A stretch of 64,000 nucleotides of DNA from Rhodococcus jostii RHA1 (GTDB lineage Bacteria; Actinomycetota; Actinomycetes; Mycobacteriales; Mycobacteriaceae), in assembly GCF_000014565.1 (NCBI RefSeq), contig NC_008269.1, forward strand, positions 372,001 through 436,000. Direction: 5' to 3'. A program made the position numbers and the translations under genes. The notes beneath the pieces were generated by a model, which saw only the letters and a list, made by a program, of their open reading frames with translations, did no database searches and was not told where the DNA came from. Positions 8,476-17,969 of the stretch are shown here, piece by piece (within the stretch, counting starts at the first letter, position 1; each line of letters begins with the position of its first letter).

Positions 8476-10947
8476 ATGTCGTTCGTCAAGTCCTTGAATC
8501 CGCTGGCGCAGTTCGATATCGGCGGCACCGACCTGGGCATTCCGTTTCGGATGCCGAACGGTCAGATCGGGTTCGTCCTCGGTGACACGTTCGCCGGGAC
8601 ACAACCCCAGGTGGGTGGGCCGAATTGGCGTTCCCCGATGCTCCTACGCAGTAACACCCACGACGTGACCACGCCGATCACCTTTGCGTCGGCGGCGCGC
8701 AACGCGAAGCAGTTGTGGGACTACGTGCACGACAACTCGGAGTACTCCACGATTCTGCCCTGCGATGCGATCTCGATCGGCGCCCGGATCTACCTGTGGG
8801 TGATGGTCACCCAGGGTCTCGGGAACGAGAAGTGGTGCGAGATCCGGTATTCCGATGACCTCGGCGAGAGCTGGACCGACACCGGCGTGAAGTGGTCCAC
8901 CTCTGTCTACGGCGGCAAACGCACCATGGTCACTTGGGAGAAGGGCGGCGACGGGTTCGTCTATGTCATCTCCACCGGCGGTCTGGCCCGGAACAAGAAC
9001 GCGATCCTGCACCGGGTGCCCGAAGCCCAGATCGCCGACCCGTCCGCGTGGGTGCCGTGGGGCTGGAACGGCACCTGGGGTTGGGGTAACCCGCCCGGTG
9101 ACGACCCCACCCGGGGCATCCTCCCGGACCGCACCAAGTTGGGTGAGATCTGCCTGCGCCGGATCCAGGGCAACCTGGTGTTCTCCGGGTTCGATGCCGG
9201 CACCTACAACGCCTTTGTGAAGGTCGCGGCGAAGCCAACCCACAATTGGCACACCGCGAAAACCTATCGACCGGTGAAGGGCTCGTTCTTCGGTCCGGGT
9301 GGTCCCGATGTCGTCGATCGGCTCTACGGCTGCTACATCCACCCCGACAGCCGATTCGACCGTCCTGGCGGCTTCGCCATGATCGTCAGCCAATGGGCGT
9401 CGGACGGCAACCCCTACCGGGCGATGCAATACCGCATCTCCGGCATCACACCGGTGACGCCGGTGACCACCACCCTGTCCGGGGAGATGACTCCGGCGGT
9501 CACGACCCTGACCGACCACCCCACCGCTGAAGGGACACCTGCAATGGCTTTCCCGTTTGTGCCCGTCGCTGGCGGCAACAACATCATCTCCTCCGGTTTC
9601 CGCACCCCGGGGCGGCCCGATCACAACGGCATCGACTTCGCCGCACCCCAGGGCGAGCCGATCTACGCCGTCGAGGACGGGGTGGTCGTCCGCTCCGGCC
9701 CGGCCTCCGGCTTCGGGAACTGGATCGTCCTCGACCACCAGGCCACCCTCCACGTCGACACCGTCTACGGGCACATGCGCGCGGCGGACCTGCTCGTATC
9801 GCAGGGCATGTTCGTCCGCGCCGGCCAGCAGATCGCCCGGGTCGGCAACGAGGGCGACTCCACCGGCCCGCACCTGCACTTCGAGGTCTGGAACTCGCCC
9901 GGCCGCTTCGGGGGTGCCGCGATCGACCCGCAACCGCTCCTCGTCGGCTCCGCCAACCCACCCACCGGCACCATCGACCCGGCCGCGGGGACCTTCTACG
10001 GGGTCGACATCTCCAACCACCAGGGGAACTTCGACATCGCCGCCACCAAACGCGAAGGATTTTCCTTCATGGCGGCCAAGTGCACCGAGGGCGACTTCTT
10101 CAAAGACTCCTTCTGGCCCCGCAACCGCGACCTGATGCAACAGCACTTCCCCGGCATGTTCTGCGGCTACCACTTCGCCCGCAACGGTGACCCGATCACC
10201 GCACAGGTCGCCAACCTCAAAGCGCACCTCGGCGACCCGAACATCCCGGTCATGCTCGACTACGAAGATCCCAACACCCCCGGTAGCGGCGCCAACATGC
10301 GCCAGCTTGTCGATGCCATCAACGCCGCGGGCATGCGGGTGTGCGCGATCTACCTGCCCCGCTGGTACTGGCAAGGCCACATGGGCTCCCCACCCCTGAA
10401 CGATCTCCCCCCGCTGTGGAATTCGCACTACGTCACCGCCTCCGGGTTCGCCTCCGTCATCTACCCCGGGAAAGGATTCGCCGGCTGGAAGGACTACACC
10501 CCCGGCGCCCCGGTCGAGATTCTGCAGTTCTCCGACAAGGCCCGGGTCGCCGGGAAACTGGTCGATGTCAACGCCTACGAGGGCACCCCGGACGAGCTGC
10601 GAACACTGTTCGGCGGCGCCCCCGGCAAACTGAGCGTCGACGACTGCGTCCTGGACTTCTGGCTGCAGCTGCTCGGCCCCACCGGGGCCGGTTGGCCACA
10701 ACTGAACAACCGCTCCGTCGTCGACGCACTCGCCGAGATCGGCATGCACCACGGCGTTCCCGGGATGACACCCCCACCAGCCGGCGCCGCGGCCGCCTCG
10801 CTGCCTGCCACCACCGCGGACCGGGCCCGCGACGTGTTCGATCAAATCCGAGGACCCGACGGCACAGGCTGGAATCAGCTCGGGAATCGCTCGCTCGTCG
10901 ACGCCATCGCCGCCATCGGCCACCAACTCGGGGTACCCGGGTATTGA
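8476..10947 (+). CDS. Giant cell-wall hydrolase: DUF4185 (GH183-like) + M23 peptidase + GH25 lysozyme + two repeats, 823 aa
   Basis: Residues 1-330 are a DUF4185 domain (FDIGGTDLGIPFRM, GFVLGDTFAG, GGDGFVYV). As I recall, this family includes endo-D-arabinanases (GH183) that cut mycobacterial arabinogalactan. Residues about 365-490 are an M23 metallopeptidase with HNGIDFAAP and GPHLHFEVW. Residues 505-705 are a GH25 muramidase (GVDISNHQGNFD; acidic pair in VMLDYEDP). Two C-terminal repeats follow (GPTGAGWPQLNNRSVVDAL; GPDGTGWNQLGNRSLVDAI). The ATG at 8476 is used because AGGAGG lies 4 nt upstream and the homologue at 20196 starts at the same domain position; a GTG at 8335 would add 47 unconserved residues. 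No signal peptide is visible. Confidence 0.88.
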   Translation: MSFVKSLNPLAQFDIGGTDLGIPFRMPNGQIGFVLGDTFAGTQPQVGGPNWRSPMLLRSNTHDVTTPITFASAARNAKQLWDYVHDNSEYSTILPCDAISIGARIYLWVMVTQGLGNEKWCEIRYSDDLGESWTDTGVKWSTSVYGGKRTMVTWEKGGDGFVYVISTGGLARNKNAILHRVPEAQIADPSAWVPWGWNGTWGWGNPPGDDPTRGILPDRTKLGEICLRRIQGNLVFSGFDAGTYNAFVKVAAKPTHNWHTAKTYRPVKGSFFGPGGPDVVDRLYGCYIHPDSRFDRPGGFAMIVSQWASDGNPYRAMQYRISGITPVTPVTTTLSGEMTPAVTTLTDHPTAEGTPAMAFPFVPVAGGNNIISSGFRTPGRPDHNGIDFAAPQGEPIYAVEDGVVVRSGPASGFGNWIVLDHQATLHVDTVYGHMRAADLLVSQGMFVRAGQQIARVGNEGDSTGPHLHFEVWNSPGRFGGAAIDPQPLLVGSANPPTGTIDPAAGTFYGVDISNHQGNFDIAATKREGFSFMAAKCTEGDFFKDSFWPRNRDLMQQHFPGMFCGYHFARNGDPITAQVANLKAHLGDPNIPVMLDYEDPNTPGSGANMRQLVDAINAAGMRVCAIYLPRWYWQGHMGSPPLNDLPPLWNSHYVTASGFASVIYPGKGFAGWKDYTPGAPVEILQFSDKARVAGKLVDVNAYEGTPDELRTLFGGAPGKLSVDDCVLDFWLQLLGPTGAGWPQLNNRSVVDALAEIGMHHGVPGMTPPPAGAAAASLPATTADRARDVFDQIRGPDGTGWNQLGNRSLVDAIAAIGHQLGVPGY

Positions 10948-11049
10948 ACAGAGATCGAAGGTAATGACGGCGGCAGATGACGAAGTGCCTGACCTCGAAC
11001 GCATTCGGACGGGCACTGTTGGTCGGCCACAGCCGAGGAGAGGTGAAAT

Positions 11050-12855
11050 ATGACCGGCCCAGGTTCTCGGGGCGCCGACGGCGGATCCTCTCGGGACGAC
11101 TTCTCGGGCGAGCGCCTCGACCGGCAGACTGCACCCCCCGAGCTCGAGGATGACGACAACCGCCGACGGTGGGGCCTGGGCGCCGCCCCCGAAGACCGCG
11201 GTCCGTACCTCATCGAGCTGAACGTCCTGCATATCGACGGGCTTTCCGGTGCCACCAACGCCTTCCGTCAACTCTTCACCGACGTCCTCGGTGCGAGGAC
11301 CGGCAGCGGGGAGGCGGCTGGGCCGTGGCAGCTGACGAAGATATCCAAAGGCTACTTCCGCTGCGAGATGACACTGGCGGAGTGGAAGCAGCTGGTGGCG
11401 GCCGACCAGGAACGCGCACTCCGGGCGGCCGCTGCCGCCGCCGCGGCGGCCCGCCGGCGACGGCTCGCACACGACACACCCAACCGTGATGCCGGCGCCG
11501 CGGCGCCCTCCGACTTCCCGTACCGCACCATTTACCGACTGTGGCCCGACTTCCCCGTCCGCGCCCACATCTGCAAGTCCGTCTCCACCATCAAGGCCGA
11601 CGCCGCCCTGCGTTCGTTCGAAGCCAGTGGTGAGGGCATCTGCTGGGCGGTCCTGGATTCGGGGATCGACGCCGTACACCCGCACTTCGGCGACCCCGAC
11701 GGTGAACACCTGCTGCTGGACGCCGCGGTCCGCAATCTGCACCGATGTTTCGTCGAAGTGGACGGCCACCGGCTTCCCGACCCGGACGAGGACCCGGGCG
11801 ATGGCGGCCCGCTGTCCCGGGAGGACCGCGGCCAGCGGATCGACCTGCACCGCACCTCGGCACTGACCGACCCGCTGGGACACGGGACTCATGTGGCCGG
11901 GATCATCGCCGGGCGTGCCTCGAAGACGGTGACCAACGTGGTCCTCGAACGCCAGGACCGGATCGTCGCGGGCGACGAGGACGACAACGAACCCTCCCGG
12001 GTGACGGTGACCAACGCGCGAGTCATCGGCACCGACCGCGAACGTGAACGCTTCCACGGGGTGGCACCGGGCTGTCATCTGGTGAGCCTGCGTGTCCTCG
12101 ATGATCAGGGTGCGGGCAGGTCCAGCGACATCGTCCGGGCTTTGGAATACATCCGCGAGAAGCTCAACGACAATCCCAAGCTGCTGCGGGTGCACGGGGT
12201 GAACCTCAGTGTGGGATACGACTTCGATGCCGAGATGTTCGCCTGCGGCCAAAGCCCGCTGTGCACGGAGGTGAATCGGTTGGTGCAGTCCGGTGTCATC
12301 GTGGTCGCGGCAGCCGGCAACACCGGCTACTCCACGCTCCCCACCAGCACCCGCGTGACGAAGGTGGGGTTGTCCAACACCATCAACGATCCCGGCAATG
12401 CCGCCGGCGCGATCACCGTCGGATCAACGCACCGCGACTCGCCGCACACCTTCGGGATCTCGTACTTCTCGTCGAAGGGGCCCACCGCCGACGGGCGCCT
12501 CAAGCCGGACCTCGTGGCGCCCGGAGAACGCATCGTCTCCTGCGCGGCCGGGACCAAGCAGGCCACGGCACTGGCGAAGCTCGCCCACCAGTCGCCGCCG
12601 GGGTTCGGGGCCGCCGCCCCGCCCGGCAGCCCGCCCGCGCACACCGCGTACTACCTCGAAGACAGCGGAACCAGCATGGCGGCACCCCACGTGTCCGGAG
12701 CGATCGCCGCGTTTCTCTCGATCCGGCAGGAATTCATCGGGCGCTCCGACGAGATCAAACGGATCTTCCTCGCCAGCGCGGTGCCCCTGGGCCGCGAACG
12801 CTACTTCGAAGGCCATGGTCTCGTCGACCTGATGAAGGCCATCCAATCCGTGTGA
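11050..12855 (+). CDS. S8 subtilisin-like serine peptidase, 601 aa
   Basis: The catalytic triad is visible: Asp203 in AVLDSGIDAVHPHF, His278 in GHGTHVAGIIAG and Ser542 in GTSMAAPHVSG. Residues 1-195 form an N-terminal extension with an Ala/Arg-rich helix (about 120-140), possibly a pro-region. Insertions around residues 215-265 and 295-330 make it longer than a minimal subtilase. There is no signal peptide or Sec motif, so it may act in the cytoplasm or be released with the lysins. GAGGTGAAAT precedes the ATG. It is 13 nt from the next gene, which implies an operon. The substrate is unknown. Confidence 0.88.
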   Translation: MTGPGSRGADGGSSRDDFSGERLDRQTAPPELEDDDNRRRWGLGAAPEDRGPYLIELNVLHIDGLSGATNAFRQLFTDVLGARTGSGEAAGPWQLTKISKGYFRCEMTLAEWKQLVAADQERALRAAAAAAAAARRRRLAHDTPNRDAGAAAPSDFPYRTIYRLWPDFPVRAHICKSVSTIKADAALRSFEASGEGICWAVLDSGIDAVHPHFGDPDGEHLLLDAAVRNLHRCFVEVDGHRLPDPDEDPGDGGPLSREDRGQRIDLHRTSALTDPLGHGTHVAGIIAGRASKTVTNVVLERQDRIVAGDEDDNEPSRVTVTNARVIGTDRERERFHGVAPGCHLVSLRVLDDQGAGRSSDIVRALEYIREKLNDNPKLLRVHGVNLSVGYDFDAEMFACGQSPLCTEVNRLVQSGVIVVAAAGNTGYSTLPTSTRVTKVGLSNTINDPGNAAGAITVGSTHRDSPHTFGISYFSSKGPTADGRLKPDLVAPGERIVSCAAGTKQATALAKLAHQSPPGFGAAAPPGSPPAHTAYYLEDSGTSMAAPHVSGAIAAFLSIRQEFIGRSDEIKRIFLASAVPLGRERYFEGHGLVDLMKAIQSV

Positions 12856-12868
12856 GAGGACATCGGCG

Positions 12869-14185
12869 ATGATCACCGGGCACTGGGACATAGAGTTCAC
12901 CAAGGACGGGCTGGTTCACGACGAACACCAGGTAACCCGGCTCCTCGACGGCCTCACCGACACCACCGACACCACCGACCTGCTCGTCCTCGCGCACGGC
13001 TGGAACAACGACAAGGCCGAAGCCACCACGCTCTACGACACACTGATCACCTCACTCGAGGCGGTCGGACTGCCCGAATCCGGGCCCGGATCCCGGGTGG
13101 CCGTGATGAGAGTGCTGTGGCCGAGCAAAAAGTTCGCACTCGAATCGCTCATCCCCGGCGGAGGAGCCGCCTCCGCGACCACGGCCAACGATGCGGCGCT
13201 TCTGACCGCACTGCAGCAACTCGAGCAGGACCCTGTGCTGCTGGGCGACGACGGCACCGATCCGACGCGAGCCGACATGGTCGAACGCGCGAAAGCCCAG
13301 ATCGAGGACCTGGACACCTCCGCAGACGCGCGGCGCGCATACGTGCTGCAGATCCGCAACCTCCTGGACCCGAGCCAGGCACACCCCGACGACGCCTCCC
13401 AGGAATTCCTCGACCTCGACCCCGAAACCCTCTTCCAGAGGTTCACCGGCGAGGTGCCCGTCCTGCTGCCGACCGGGCCCGGGGGCGCGGCCGGGAACAC
13501 CAGCGGCGGCGCCGCCTTTCTCGGCGATCTGTTGTCCGGCGCCAAGGCCGCCGCCCGCCGTATCGCGAACTTCGCCACCTACTACACGATGAAGACCCGC
13601 GCCGGCGCCGTCGGCCGCACCGGTGTGGCCGCGGTCCTCGGCCGAGCCCGCGAACGACACCCCCAGCTGCCCATCCACCTGACCGGGCACAGCTTCGGCG
13701 GACGGCTGGTGACCGCAACCGCCGCCGCCCTCCCACCCTCACCAGCCCCGCTCAGCCTCGCCCTGTTGCAGGCCGCCTTCTCCCACAACGGACTCGCCCA
13801 ACGATTCGACGGACAACACGACGGCGCGTTCCGTGCCGTCCTCGCCGAACACCGCGTCAACGGGCCCGTCCTCGTCACACACACCAAGAACGACCTCGCC
13901 GTCGGCGTCGCCTACCCCCTCGCCTCCCGCATCGCCCACGACAACGCCGCCGCGCTCGGCGACCACAACGACCCCTACGGCGGCATGGGCCGCAACGGCG
14001 CCCAACACACACCCGAAACCGACCCCACCGAACAACTCCTGCGGAAGGTGACCCCCACCCACCAGTACACGTTCGCCGCCGGCAAGGTCTTCAACCTGAA
14101 GGCCGACGCGACGATCACCGACCACGGCGACGTCGCCAACCACGCCGTCGCACAAGCCCTACGCGACGTACTCCGATCGCGCTGA
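12869..14185 (+). CDS. Alpha/beta hydrolase paired with the S8 peptidase, 438 aa
   Basis: The N-terminal strand and oxyanion region read LLVLAHGWNNDKAE, and the nucleophile elbow GHSFGG places Ser275. A C-terminal DHGDVANH segment could carry the catalytic His. The length exceeds a minimal lipase fold because of a long helical insertion (about residues 95-230) between strands. There is no signal peptide. GAGAGGAC precedes the ATG, and the short gap to the peptidase gene suggests one transcript. It could be an esterase, lipase or acyltransferase; the sequence does not decide. Confidence 0.8.
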   Translation: MITGHWDIEFTKDGLVHDEHQVTRLLDGLTDTTDTTDLLVLAHGWNNDKAEATTLYDTLITSLEAVGLPESGPGSRVAVMRVLWPSKKFALESLIPGGGAASATTANDAALLTALQQLEQDPVLLGDDGTDPTRADMVERAKAQIEDLDTSADARRAYVLQIRNLLDPSQAHPDDASQEFLDLDPETLFQRFTGEVPVLLPTGPGGAAGNTSGGAAFLGDLLSGAKAAARRIANFATYYTMKTRAGAVGRTGVAAVLGRARERHPQLPIHLTGHSFGGRLVTATAAALPPSPAPLSLALLQAAFSHNGLAQRFDGQHDGAFRAVLAEHRVNGPVLVTHTKNDLAVGVAYPLASRIAHDNAAALGDHNDPYGGMGRNGAQHTPETDPTEQLLRKVTPTHQYTFAAGKVFNLKADATITDHGDVANHAVAQALRDVLRSR

Positions 14186-14527
14186 CCCACTCCCGTGTCA
14201 CGACATCTCCCAGAAGCTGGCGCACCGACATGGTGTGTCCTTGGCCGCGAATCCGAAGCACCCGCAGCCTCGGAATCCGACACCGGCGTACCGCGGCCGA
14301 TTCCTCACTACGGGCGGCGGGCACCGCGTGCGGTTCCAGCGCTCAGGCCGAGCGGGCATCGGGGGTGCGAGGTCCGACCGAGCCCCGTGCTCGGCAAGGG
14401 CGAGCCAACAGACAGCGCGACAACCGAAGACAGGTAGTGAGCTACGCGTGATCGAGGGACTCGTCGGCGGCAGCGTCGGAATACAAGAGCGATACATGAG
14501 CGGAGAGTTCCGGGGTTGGGAGTTCCG
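14186..14527. other. Intergenic stretch with no supported gene
   Basis: Frames across it are Arg/Pro-rich and lack a domain or ribosome site. No hairpin that would clearly terminate the protease/hydrolase transcript was found. Confidence 0.4.
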
Positions 14528-14954
14528 ATGCGAGCGACAAGTCACGTTCCGACAGGAACCGCAAGGCCGATTCCGTTCGCTGCGATCGCCGCGGCGCTCG
14601 CCATGGCGGTGGCAACACTCGGCGCCTGCAGATCCGGACCCCGCACACCCGCCGAGCCAACCGGCCCCACCTGCGGCGACCTCTCCAACACCCGCTGGGG
14701 CGACCTCTCCAACACCCGCTGCGTCGGCCCCGACGAGCATGTTCTTCCCTACCGTCGAACAGCACCGCACCCGGCCGGTAGGGACCCAACCGACGACACC
14801 GGAGAACAAGCTCGGTGTTCCGAGCGCACCAACACAACCGACGCTGCCCGGCCCACCACCCGGTACCAACCCGGATGCCGATACTCCCGTACCGTCGCCT
14901 CCGGTCCCGACGACCGCGCCGCCCACCGACGGCGGCACACCGCCCGATGAGTGA
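14528..14954 (+). pseudogene. Proline-rich lipoprotein with a frameshift
   Basis: The ATG at 14528 (GGGAG upstream) opens a type II signal peptide ending in the lipobox ATLGAC. About 30 codons later the sensible reading moves to another frame, which encodes a Pro/Thr/Ser-rich tail (SPTPAGATSPTPAA ... PPTDGGTPPDE) and stops at 14954, overlapping the next ATG by 8 nt. The coupling supports that second frame as the true C-terminus. So either the gene is broken between about 14640 and 14690 or the assembly has an indel. The product would be a surface-anchored, extended linker-like protein. Confidence 0.55.
14676..14723 (+). repeat. Two tandem 24-bp units in the lipoprotein gene
   Basis: GCGACCTCTCCAACACCCGC recurs at 14676 and 14700, with the unit ending in TGGG or TGCG. 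In the downstream frame it encodes ATSPTPAG then ATSPTPAA. Confidence 0.85.
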
Positions 14955-15909
14955 GAACTCGGCGCCAACGACACCGATCCACACCTGGATCGGTGTCGTC
15001 ACCACGATTCTCGCCCCGACCACCCTGATCACGGCGCTGTGCTACTACTTCGGATACATCTACACCCGCAAGAAGCTCGCCTTCTTCGGCGTCGACTGTG
15101 ATGCTCTCGGATTCACCTCCAGCGATTACGTGCGAGGCAGTGTCACTGTGCTGTACGCGCCGCTCCTTTTTCTCCTCGTCGGGTGGTTCGCGGCGGTCTG
15201 GGTCGGGGACTACGCGCGCCGCTCGATCAGAACCGGACAGCGGCCGCACCTTGTTCGCGCCATCGGACGAACCGCACTCGCCGCCGGGACAGCTTTCATG
15301 CTCACCGGGATCGTCGGCGTCGTGGCGGCCAGGTACACGGCCTCTCTCGCCCTCATCTCCTGGGCGTTCTCGCCGATCGCGCTCGGGGTGGGTGGTCTTC
15401 TCGCGGTGGGAGGTTACTGGGCATTGACCATCTCCACCACCACACCGAGCACGCACCACACCACTCCGACCGCACGAGTCAGCCAAGTCCTCGTGATTTC
15501 GGTGATAGTGCTGGCACTCTTCTCCGTCATGCACTCCTTCGCGTCCTGGCTCGGCGACGCGCAGACCATCGCCCACACCCTCTGGGCGAAGGAATCCGTG
15601 GTCTCCGTCGTCAGAGCAGAACGCTTGGATGTGCCAGCGAATCTGATCGCGGAGACTCTGGTCGAGACCCCGCCAGGGCAACCACCTCTCTTCCGGTACG
15701 AGTGTTTCCGAACTCTCGTTGCACGAAGCGATCTGTGGGTCCTTGTTCCAGCAAAGTGGTCAACTGACAACGGATACGCGGTGATTCTTCCCGCCGACTC
15801 CTCGGTCGTCAGCCTGTCCCGGTCGACCGATTTCAAGGACATCGCCGAAGCCCACACCGACATCGTGACCACGCCCTGGCAGTGCCCTGAACGCGCGCCG
15901 ATCCCCTAA
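14947..15909 (+). CDS. Four-helix membrane protein, 320 aa
   Basis: Hydrophobic segments lie near residues 14-38 (WIGVVTTILAPTTLITALCY), 60-86, 105-130 and 135-158, with another near 175-200. A soluble C-terminal domain of about 110 residues follows (VVRAERLDVPANLIAETLVE onwards). The ATG overlaps the end of the upstream lipoprotein frame (ATGAGTGA), so the two are probably made together as a surface lipoprotein plus membrane partner. I do not recognise the family. Its place inside the lysin block allows a role in lysin release, but nothing proves it. Confidence 0.7.
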   Translation: MSENSAPTTPIHTWIGVVTTILAPTTLITALCYYFGYIYTRKKLAFFGVDCDALGFTSSDYVRGSVTVLYAPLLFLLVGWFAAVWVGDYARRSIRTGQRPHLVRAIGRTALAAGTAFMLTGIVGVVAARYTASLALISWAFSPIALGVGGLLAVGGYWALTISTTTPSTHHTTPTARVSQVLVISVIVLALFSVMHSFASWLGDAQTIAHTLWAKESVVSVVRAERLDVPANLIAETLVETPPGQPPLFRYECFRTLVARSDLWVLVPAKWSTDNGYAVILPADSSVVSLSRSTDFKDIAEAHTDIVTTPWQCPERAPIP

Positions 15910-16194
15910 CCGAATCAGCAGAACCGTACAGCGGTTGCACACCGCCTTCGCATCCAAAGGGCACCCCGATCCGGTCACGAGTCGAGGCGCCTTCCGTGTC
16001 ATGCCGTTCGCCCGCGGTAGGCGCCGGTCGGTCGAATAGTCCTCCCCGAGACCGCGGCACGGTGCTGCGTCCCGCCTCCTTCGCCGGCATCGGGGGGCGA
16101 AGTCGTCATCCCCACCGACGACGAGGCGGTGTCCCGGCTCGGCCAGAGGGCCATCGACGCCTTGCGCGCCTACGAGAAGGCCGAGAAGGCCACC
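15910..16194. other. Degenerate stretch, possible coding remnant
   Basis: A plus-strand frame near 16105-16205 reads EAVSRLGQRAIDALRAYEKA and looks protein-like, but it has no start and soon runs into the antisense of the DUF4383 remnant. It is probably the tail of a deleted gene. Confidence 0.35.
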
Positions 16195-16560
16195 GGATTC
16201 GACCCGGCTCCTGGCCCGTCCCGCAGCCGCGGCAGCAGCAGGCCGAGGACAACCATCCCCAGCCCGAGGGCGAAGAAGTCGCCGGTGTGTTGCGCCTCGC
16301 GCAGGTTGGTGGCCGAGCTGGCTAGCCGAGGGCGGCTTCCCGCTGCTCCGGGGTTGCTGCAGCCAGTTGTCCGCAGTGTTGACCGGCACAAAATTCGCGC
16401 AGCTGTCCTGGTCGGTGGTCACCGCGGGGATGAACCCGAGCACCCCCACCATCAGGAACACCGCACCCACGAGCAGGACCGCTGCCTGGACCGGGGTGGC
16501 GAACAGGGAACCACGCTGGGCAGGCTGTACGGCATCGCCGAAACCCTCTGTCTCACTCAA
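16195..16560 (-). pseudogene. DUF4383 membrane protein, internally deleted and frameshifted
   Basis: From the ATG at 16560 the frame gives TPVQAAVLLVGAVFLMVGVL, GFIPAVTT and then directly SCANFVPVNTADNW. In intact DUF4383 proteins a large membrane segment separates these motifs, so the middle is deleted. After an unrelated insertion the last helix (FFALGLGMVVLGLLLPR) appears in another frame near 16220-16275. The gene cannot make a normal four-helix protein. Confidence 0.7.
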
Positions 16561-17355
16561 AAGCTGTACACATCAGAGAGCCACTGAACGGAATACCCGA
16601 GAGCCCGACCCCGACCCCGAGTCCATGACGGATCGGGGACCCTATTCCGGTCGCGGATCGGGGAACCCCGGGATGGGAGCGTCGACCAACGAGTTGAGCC
16701 AGGTCAGCGCCTCGATGAGGGCGGTGACCCGACCTCGGAGTCAGGTTCACGTTCGGCGGGCACTCAGGTGCACCCGGGCGGCGCCGGGATCACCGGCCAG
16801 CAGGGAAGCACCGACCGCGCCACCCGGCTTTGCCGCGCAGGCAACTGTCGGGCATCGACGACCTGCCCGGCGCCCGTGCGGACCTCGAGGACGAACGACT
16901 CCCCCTCCCCGCGACACCCCGTCCGAGTCGGCGCCCCGCCCCGTCAAGGACCGAGCGTTCGTCATCGGGCGCCGATGACCACCTGCAGTCGGCTGGTGGC
17001 CAGGCCTGCGGCTTCGACCTCCAGACCGTCTACAACGACGTCGGCGGGCGACTCGAGGGTTTCGTGCACACCGCGGACTTGGGCCCGTACGCCGACCGGA
17101 TCGGAGACGCCGCCTCGGCGAAGCTCTCCCTGCGGGCCTGCGTGCTGGCTCGGACCTCCGGAAAACGTTCCTCGAATTCGTCGACGTCAGCCAACCCGCC
17201 CACCCCGACGCCGACAGCCCGGAACTGTTCCCGTTCTGGAACCGTGCGCGTGAGGAACTGTGCCCCCGTATCGGCACGGCTGGTGACGAACCGGCGTACG
17301 GCGGTTTCGCGACGCTTCCAGGCCAGGGACCAGCCACGACCACGACGGACCATCC
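16561..17355. other. 0.8 kb of degenerate sequence
   Basis: A plus-strand reading at about 17010-17150 (FDLQTVYNDVGGRLEGFVHT) continues after a frameshift near 17155 as KTFLEFVDVSQPAHPDADSP and ELFPFWNRAREELCPRIG up to about 17400. This looks like a real but broken gene of unknown family with no start. The remainder holds nothing I can identify. Confidence 0.35.
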
Positions 17356-17556
17356 TTACCCTGATCTCACGCCCATTCGCCAATTCCGGCAGGCTACAAG
17401 GGGGTTCAGCAGACCGGGCCGCTGACGATCGGTACCGGTCAAGCCGTGATCAACGCAGATCCGTTCCAGTGACACCCCGAGCTCGAGCCCGAGCTGAGCG
17501 TGCTGTGCGGTCAGGCCTTGCTGATCGGTGGACACTCGTGCATACCCGATGTACAT
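17356..17556 (-). pseudogene. Serine recombinase (resolvase) N-terminal fragment
   Basis: The ATG at 17556 starts MYIGYARVSTDQQGLTAQ, the classical resolvase N-terminus with the catalytic Ser (VSTDQQ), followed by ERICVDHGLTGT and RPGLLNPLVACR. The frame then reads unrelated residues and stops at 66 aa. The rest of the catalytic domain and the DNA-binding HTH are missing. It is a leftover of a Tn3-type or similar mobile element. Confidence 0.8.
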
Positions 17557-17753
17557 CGCTGATTACCGGTCGCGCAGCGGCTCGGCCGGTCCGGAGCGCG
17601 GGCCCATCGCAGTCGGCATCGAGGGTGCGGACGTGTTGCCGCCCGTCCTGACCGGTTCTCAGCCCAACCCGGAGACCGATGCGTATCTGAGCCGTACCTG
17701 GTACGGCTTTCGAGGTAGACTGAACGGGCCGAGATCACCCTCAGGAGGACATC

Positions 17754-17969
17754 ATGAGTAAGGACGACGTTTCCAAGGTCACCGCGAACCTGCCCAACGA
17801 CGACATCAAGACGCTCGACGAGATCGCCAAGCGGCACGCCTCGACCAAGACCAGCGCCCTGGTCCGGGCCATCCGCACCACCGCCTACATCGACGAGGCC
17901 GCCGCCAACGGTGCCAAGGTCTTCATCGAAGAGCCCGACGGCACCAAACGGGAGGTCGTCTTCAAGTGA
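17754..17969 (+). CDS. Ribbon-helix-helix-like small regulator, 71 aa
   Basis: The N-terminal strand VTANLPNDDIKTLDEIAKRH followed by the helix TSALVRAIRTTAYID fits the ribbon-helix-helix (Arc/CopG) layout of small DNA-binding regulators and antitoxins. AGGAGG lies 6 nt before the ATG. It overlaps the next gene by 4 nt (GTGA), so its partner is the two-helix membrane protein. Autoregulation of the pair is likely by analogy. No operator was identified. Confidence 0.7.
   Translation: MSKDDVSKVTANLPNDDIKTLDEIAKRHASTKTSALVRAIRTTAYIDEAAANGAKVFIEEPDGTKREVVFK

Noticed and set aside
8644..12252. 1202-codon open frame on the minus strand
   Set aside because: It is antisense to three clear enzymes (DUF4185/M23/GH25 lysin and subtilase) and its translation is Gly/Val/Arg-rich with no domain, the usual shadow of GC3-rich coding DNA.
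13117..14451. 444-codon plus-strand frame
   Set aside because: Arg/Pro-rich shadow in another frame of the alpha/beta hydrolase gene.
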